NCBI GenBank assembly: GCA_965212505.1
Contig: OZ243123.1
Location: 1,550,001 to 1,614,000 of the forward strand
Source of the DNA: JAHEKO01 sp965212505
Lineage (GTDB): Bacteria > Acidobacteriota > Thermoanaerobaculia > Multivoradales > JAHEKO01
Reading direction: 5' to 3'
Length of the DNA stretch: 64,000 nucleotides
Every line of letters starts with the position of its first letter. Positions within the stretch are counted from its first letter, which is position 1. Below, piece by piece: positions 60,585 through 64,000 of this stretch. The notes below the pieces were generated by a model. The model was not told the DNA's origin and made no database searches. It worked only from the letters and a program-made list of their open reading frames with translations. The position numbers were made by a program, and so were the translations under genes.

Positions 60585-61166
60585 ATGCGGAGTTGTTGTG
60601 TGTTTTGCGGCTCGAGCCCGGGGCGGCGGCCGGCTTATCGCGAGGCCGCTGAGAGACTTGGAGGAGAGCTCGCTCAGAGGCGAATTCGACTCGTCTACGG
60701 GGGCGCCCAGGTGGGGCTGATGGGAGCAGTTGCAGACGCGGTGCTGGCCGCCGGCGGCGAGGCGATTGGCGTCATCCCCCGCCTCTTGGCCGCCAAGGAG
60801 GTCATGCACGAGGGGTTGACCGAGCTACACGTTGTCGAGTCGATGCACGAGCGTAAGTCCAAGATGGCGGACCTCTCGGAGGGGTTCATTGCGCTGCCGG
60901 GGGGGATGGGGACGTTCGAAGAGATGTTCGAGACCCTCACCTGGGCACAGCTCGGCGTACATCAGCACCCGATCGGACTCCTCGATGTCGACGGCTACTA
61001 CGCGCCGCTACGCCAGCAGCTCGACCGGGCGGTGGAGGAGCGGTTTCTCAAGGCCGAGCATCGCGAGCTGTTGCTGATCGACGCCGAGCCGGCTTCGCTC
61101 TTGGAACGCCTCGCGATCTATCAGCCGGTCGGCGGTCCCAAGTGGTTGGACCGCGAAACGACCTGA
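60585..61166 (+). CDS. LOG-family protein (TIGR00730; cytokinin riboside 5'-monophosphate phosphoribohydrolase-like)
   Basis: A 193-residue cytoplasmic protein with a Rossmann-like fold. CVFCGSSPGRRPAYREAA and LVYGGAQVGLMGAVADAV open it. The LOG signature PGGMGTFEE lies at 105-113, with MHERK (87-91) before it; the Arg and Glu are the catalytic residues that cleave nucleotide N-ribosyl bonds. Bacterial members hydrolyse AMP or cytokinin monophosphates, and the physiological role is often unclear. Length is normal. Monocistronic; it converges on the HzsA-related gene with 7 bases between. Confidence 0.92.
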   Translation: MRSCCVFCGSSPGRRPAYREAAERLGGELAQRRIRLVYGGAQVGLMGAVADAVLAAGGEAIGVIPRLLAAKEVMHEGLTELHVVESMHERKSKMADLSEGFIALPGGMGTFEEMFETLTWAQLGVHQHPIGLLDVDGYYAPLRQQLDRAVEERFLKAEHRELLLIDAEPASLLERLAIYQPVGGPKWLDRETT

Positions 61167-61173
61167 CGGCTGG

Positions 61174-64000
61174 CTAGCGGCCGGTCGGCACACCGGTCGA
61201 GCGATGGGCGACCTGGGTACCATCGACTCGGCTCGAGAGCGTCACGTTGTCGAGGGCGGCGGTGGCGAAGTTCCGGCCGTTGAGCTGGTGCGCGAAGAAG
61301 CGCACCGTGTCGAGTGGAACGTCCCGATTGAACGGAATGCCCTCCACCCGCTGCCCAGCCACTTCGAGGGTGTAGCTCTTGGTTTCGAGGTTGGCCTCCA
61401 CCCGCACCGTCTGGCGACCGCGCATGGTCAGAGCGTGGACGACCGCGCCGCGGGAGACATAGCCGAGGCTCTCGTGGGCTTCGAGGCCCTGATCGGGCCC
61501 GCCCCACACCAGGTTGACAGCGACGCCTCGACCGGTCGGATCTTGCAGGTTCATGTCGGCGCCCGAGCCGAGCTGCATCCAGAAGGAGTAGCTACGCTCA
61601 GGCCCCGTGCGCTGGAAATCGAAGTCGAACTCCCAGACCACCGAGCCGGCCACCTGACGCTCGAAGCGCCCGGCGATCATCGGTCGGTAGGGGTCGTCCG
61701 CAGCTTCGAAGAACACGCCCTCGTTCGCAATGCGGACCTTGGAGCGCCCCTCGACCTCGGACCAGTGGCGGCCGAGCTTGTCGGAGTTGCGCCGGTCGAA
61801 CGGGTCGTGGAAGAGCCGGCCCTCGGAGGGCGACTGAGGTTGGCTCTTGCCGAGGCTGCGGTCGGACGCCAGCTTCACGACAGCCTTCCGGGCCGGCCGA
61901 CTGGCGGTCCGAGTTGGGGTCGGCCGCGAAGACGAGCGTCGGTCGGCGAGGCGAACCTTGGGCGTCTTGCAGTCGCCGCCGCAGGCCCGGGGATGTTTCG
62001 CAAGCCGAACACCCACGTCGTCGCGACCGAAGGAGGTGCGGGCGAGGGTGTACTGACGTGCGACGTCGGTTCCGGTCGAGAAGATCCTGTCGACGCGACG
62101 TGTATTGCCGGCTCGATCTCGGACCTGCGCGGTCAACCGTGCGCGCTCGAGTGGTGGCAGCGGCTCGGCGAGGACGATCTCGCGCACACCCGGTGCGATT
62201 TCACGTGTCAGGTCGACAAGCTCGCTTCCGGCGGGGCGCCCTGCGACTCGGAAGTCAGCCGTCAGGGAGAGCGTCTTGCGGTCGATGCCGGAGTAGGCGT
62301 CGCTCGTGCCGATGCGCAGGCGGTCGATCGGCACGCTGTTGCGCCCCGGTCGAGGGACCGAGACGGTCAGGGTGGGTCTCTGGTCGTCGAGGAACCAGCC
62401 ACGACCGCTGTTCAGGTCGATCGGCGCGCCGAGGTCGATCCAGCGAGCGAACGTACGCTTCTCTTCCTCGGTCAAGGCCTGAGGCGAGCCCGGCGGAGGA
62501 CAGGGTACGCCGTCGTAGTCCAGGTCGGCGTCATTGGGATCGGTCCCCGGAGGCAGGCTCGAAGCGACCCCGGGGATCGACTCACTCGGGTGATCCGCGT
62601 TTGTCCAGCCGTCGAGCCGACGCCCGAACAGCTTCCAGATCAGCAGACTGCGACGACTCTGGAACTTGCGCACGTAGCGCGAAGCGTTCGGTGACCTCCA
62701 CTTGCCGCCTCGGATGACCGGTGGGCGACCCCATCGAGCGTGGGTGTCGTCGGCCAGCCGCGCGTAGTCGCCGGGTAGGCCGTCGTAGAGGGAGTGGTCG
62801 TCGAAGACCAGCTCCGCGGGGGGGCTTGCCACGCGTGCCGTGTGGCACGAGACGCACGATCGCTCGAGAATCGGCCGAATGTCGCGCAGGAACTCGACGT
62901 TCACCACCGGTTTCGGTTCGAGAGCCAGTGACGGCCGGTCGCCGCTGTTCGAGACGAGCGGCGTCACGCGTGAGAGGTCGTAGGGCTCGTAGTCGGGTTC
63001 CGATGCGGCGGTCCCTTCGAAGGCCAGAGGCTCCTCACTGTGCGAATGGCAGCCGCCGCAGTCGACCCTCATCTCGCCGGGCCGCACCTGATGCCAGGTC
63101 TGCGACACGTTGAGCACGAGGCCGTTTCGGTCGAGCGTCTGGAAGGTGAAGGGGGTGTCTGCGGGGAGCTTGGCCAGGAAAGACGTGTCGGGGTTGCCCT
63201 CGGCGTCGAGACGCTCACCGCCCCGATCGTCCGGCTTGCGCAGGGGGATCTCGCCGAGGATGCGCAGGCGCTCGCCGGCGTGGCTGTGGAACTGGCGGCC
63301 CTGATCGGGTCCGTAGCTCCGATGGCTGTTGGGCTCCATGGCCACTACCCGCACCGCCCAGATGTCGGAGTTTGCGTAGCGGCCGGCGTCGGCTCCCTGT
63401 ACGTGCCAGTTGCTGTTCTGCCCGTTGGCGGAGGTGTTGAAGGGTTCGAGACCGTCGAACGCCTTGGACTTGTCGACACCCGGGAAGCTGCCGCGTTTGT
63501 AGAAGCTCGACGTTCCGACCAGGCCGTACGGCGTGCCCGGCGGCAGCTCCACGTGGAGGTCGCCGGCGTTGGGCAGCCAAGCGATCTCCTCGGGCTCGTC
63601 GACGCCGTGTACCGCTCGATACGGGACGACGGCTCGTGGCCACGCCTCGTGGAAGAGCGGGTCGTTCTTGATCTCGATCAGCCGGTCGAGGCTCGTGATC
63701 GGAGTTCCGTCGGGCACGAGATAGATGCCGCTGTCGTAAGCGCTGCCGGAGCTCCGTCCGCGATGGTTGGCCGCTCCGGTGCTGTAGGCGACCAGGAGGT
63801 CGTTGCCGGGCGCCGCCGACGGATGAGTGTACTTACCGGCCGATCGTCCGCCGATGTTTGGAGCCGGCGCGTCGTCCGAATGGGTGAGCGGGGTGATCGA
63901 GTAGAGCCCGCGAGGTGTGAACGGCATCCGAAACGGAGCCGAGAAGCCCTTGGTCTTGGTGCGCGCGATGGGTGGGTTCTCGTCGAGGTCGGCGCCGTGG
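61174..64000 (-). CDS. HzsA-related diheme protein with C-terminal concanavalin-like module (5' end beyond window)
   Basis: The frame is open to the right edge, so the N-terminal propeller part is cut; 942 codons are visible. It is a clear paralogue of the 30800 gene (MPFTPRGLYSITPLTHSDDA against MPFTPLGLVSLTPMTHSDDA). Heme motifs CGGCH and CVSCH are both kept, followed by the same CPPPGS and Ig-like blocks. Unlike the paralogue it continues for about 260 residues through an Arg/Thr/Ser-rich linker into a beta module (FDRRNSDKLGRHWSEVEG, VVWEFDFDFQRTGPERSYSF, VAVNLVWGGPDQG) that is also present at the end of the 33763 glycoside hydrolase. It is probably periplasmic or cell-surface and redox-active. 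Substrate unknown. Confidence 0.83.
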   Translation of the reverse strand, partial: HGADLDENPPIARTKTKGFSAPFRMPFTPRGLYSITPLTHSDDAPAPNIGGRSAGKYTHPSAAPGNDLLVAYSTGAANHRGRSSGSAYDSGIYLVPDGTPITSLDRLIEIKNDPLFHEAWPRAVVPYRAVHGVDEPEEIAWLPNAGDLHVELPPGTPYGLVGTSSFYKRGSFPGVDKSKAFDGLEPFNTSANGQNSNWHVQGADAGRYANSDIWAVRVVAMEPNSHRSYGPDQGRQFHSHAGERLRILGEIPLRKPDDRGGERLDAEGNPDTSFLAKLPADTPFTFQTLDRNGLVLNVSQTWHQVRPGEMRVDCGGCHSHSEEPLAFEGTAASEPDYEPYDLSRVTPLVSNSGDRPSLALEPKPVVNVEFLRDIRPILERSCVSCHTARVASPPAELVFDDHSLYDGLPGDYARLADDTHARWGRPPVIRGGKWRSPNASRYVRKFQSRRSLLIWKLFGRRLDGWTNADHPSESIPGVASSLPPGTDPNDADLDYDGVPCPPPGSPQALTEEEKRTFARWIDLGAPIDLNSGRGWFLDDQRPTLTVSVPRPGRNSVPIDRLRIGTSDAYSGIDRKTLSLTADFRVAGRPAGSELVDLTREIAPGVREIVLAEPLPPLERARLTAQVRDRAGNTRRVDRIFSTGTDVARQYTLARTSFGRDDVGVRLAKHPRACGGDCKTPKVRLADRRSSSRPTPTRTASRPARKAVVKLASDRSLGKSQPQSPSEGRLFHDPFDRRNSDKLGRHWSEVEGRSKVRIANEGVFFEAADDPYRPMIAGRFERQVAGSVVWEFDFDFQRTGPERSYSFWMQLGSGADMNLQDPTGRGVAVNLVWGGPDQGLEAHESLGYVSRGAVVHALTMRGRQTVRVEANLETKSYTLEVAGQRVEGIPFNRDVPLDTVRFFAHQLNGRNFATAALDNVTLSSRVDGTQVAHRSTGVPTGR

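Noticed and set aside
1..64000. CRISPR arrays, insertion sequences, prophage genes, rRNA or tRNA genes
   Set aside because: I looked for regular direct repeats, transposase or integrase motifs and T-loop consensus and found none.

Overview
The window is 64 kb of GC-rich, densely packed bacterial chromosome. Neighbouring genes are often translationally coupled by GTGA, ATGA or TTGA overlaps. A plausible source is an Acidobacteriota-type organism: high GC, HzsA-related diheme proteins, many GT-C glycosyltransferases and an XrtA/PEP-CTERM-type exopolysaccharide (EPS) locus. This rests on gene content only; no rRNA or other marker gene is present. I saw no rRNA, tRNA, CRISPR array, insertion sequence or phage genes.

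Layout. 1-2.2 kb: the 3' end of a Ku DNA-repair gene, a MerR-type HTH/TPR gene and a membrane-anchored unknown. 2.2-5.3 kb: one long, lower-GC gene encoding a P-loop ATPase with a C-terminal TIR domain, a likely acquired defence gene. 5.5-6.5 kb: a DUF3179 lipoprotein whose reading frame is crossed by a single UGA at a conserved Cys position, followed by a textbook bacterial SECIS-like hairpin; I read it as a selenoprotein. 6.5-12.2 kb: sarcosine-oxidase-like flavoenzyme, FHA protein and a three-gene minus-strand operon (PHP-like, GlpD-like, LPG-synthase-TM-like). 12.2-13.6 kb: a two-gene unit with a Cys-rich, Gly/Ala-rich, bacteriocin-like C-terminal region, a small three-helix membrane protein, a promoter inside a large dyad and a clear terminator. 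13.6-14.9 kb: an MFS transporter.

14.9-30 kb is a surface-glycan region: GT4-type glycosyltransferases, an epimerase, a methyltransferase, two GT-C enzymes, a PcRGLX/YetA-like protein, an SGNH hydrolase and a hexapeptide acetyltransferase. 30-45.4 kb holds secreted or envelope proteins: an HzsA-related diheme beta-propeller, an apiosidase-like glycoside hydrolase with Ig-like repeats, an M1-like peptidase, a carbamoyltransferase, a WalW-like deacetylase and a DUF4091 glycoside hydrolase. 45.3-60.5 kb is the EPS locus. A GT-C enzyme, FemAB and an outer-membrane barrel protein point left. Export protein, chain-length protein, tyrosine kinase, initiating sugar transferase, GT, ligase, deacetylase, two GT2 proteins and a small membrane protein point right. 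No exosortase is in the window. 60.6-64 kb: a LOG-family protein and a second HzsA-related protein running off the right edge.

How the genes fit together. The 53.4-kb transferase should load the first sugar on the polyprenyl carrier. The GTs extend it, the ligase and chain-length proteins act at the membrane, and the export and barrel proteins form the outer-membrane route. Deacetylases, the acetyltransferase, FemAB and the hydrolases are likely modifiers. The most unusual features are the UGA/SECIS DUF3179 gene, the fusion of the EPS tyrosine kinase to a periplasmic DUF1287 domain lacking its usual Cys, a GT2 pair with one catalytically degraded member, the TIR-ATPase, the bacteriocin-like unit, and -10 boxes placed for leaderless transcription at many operon heads.
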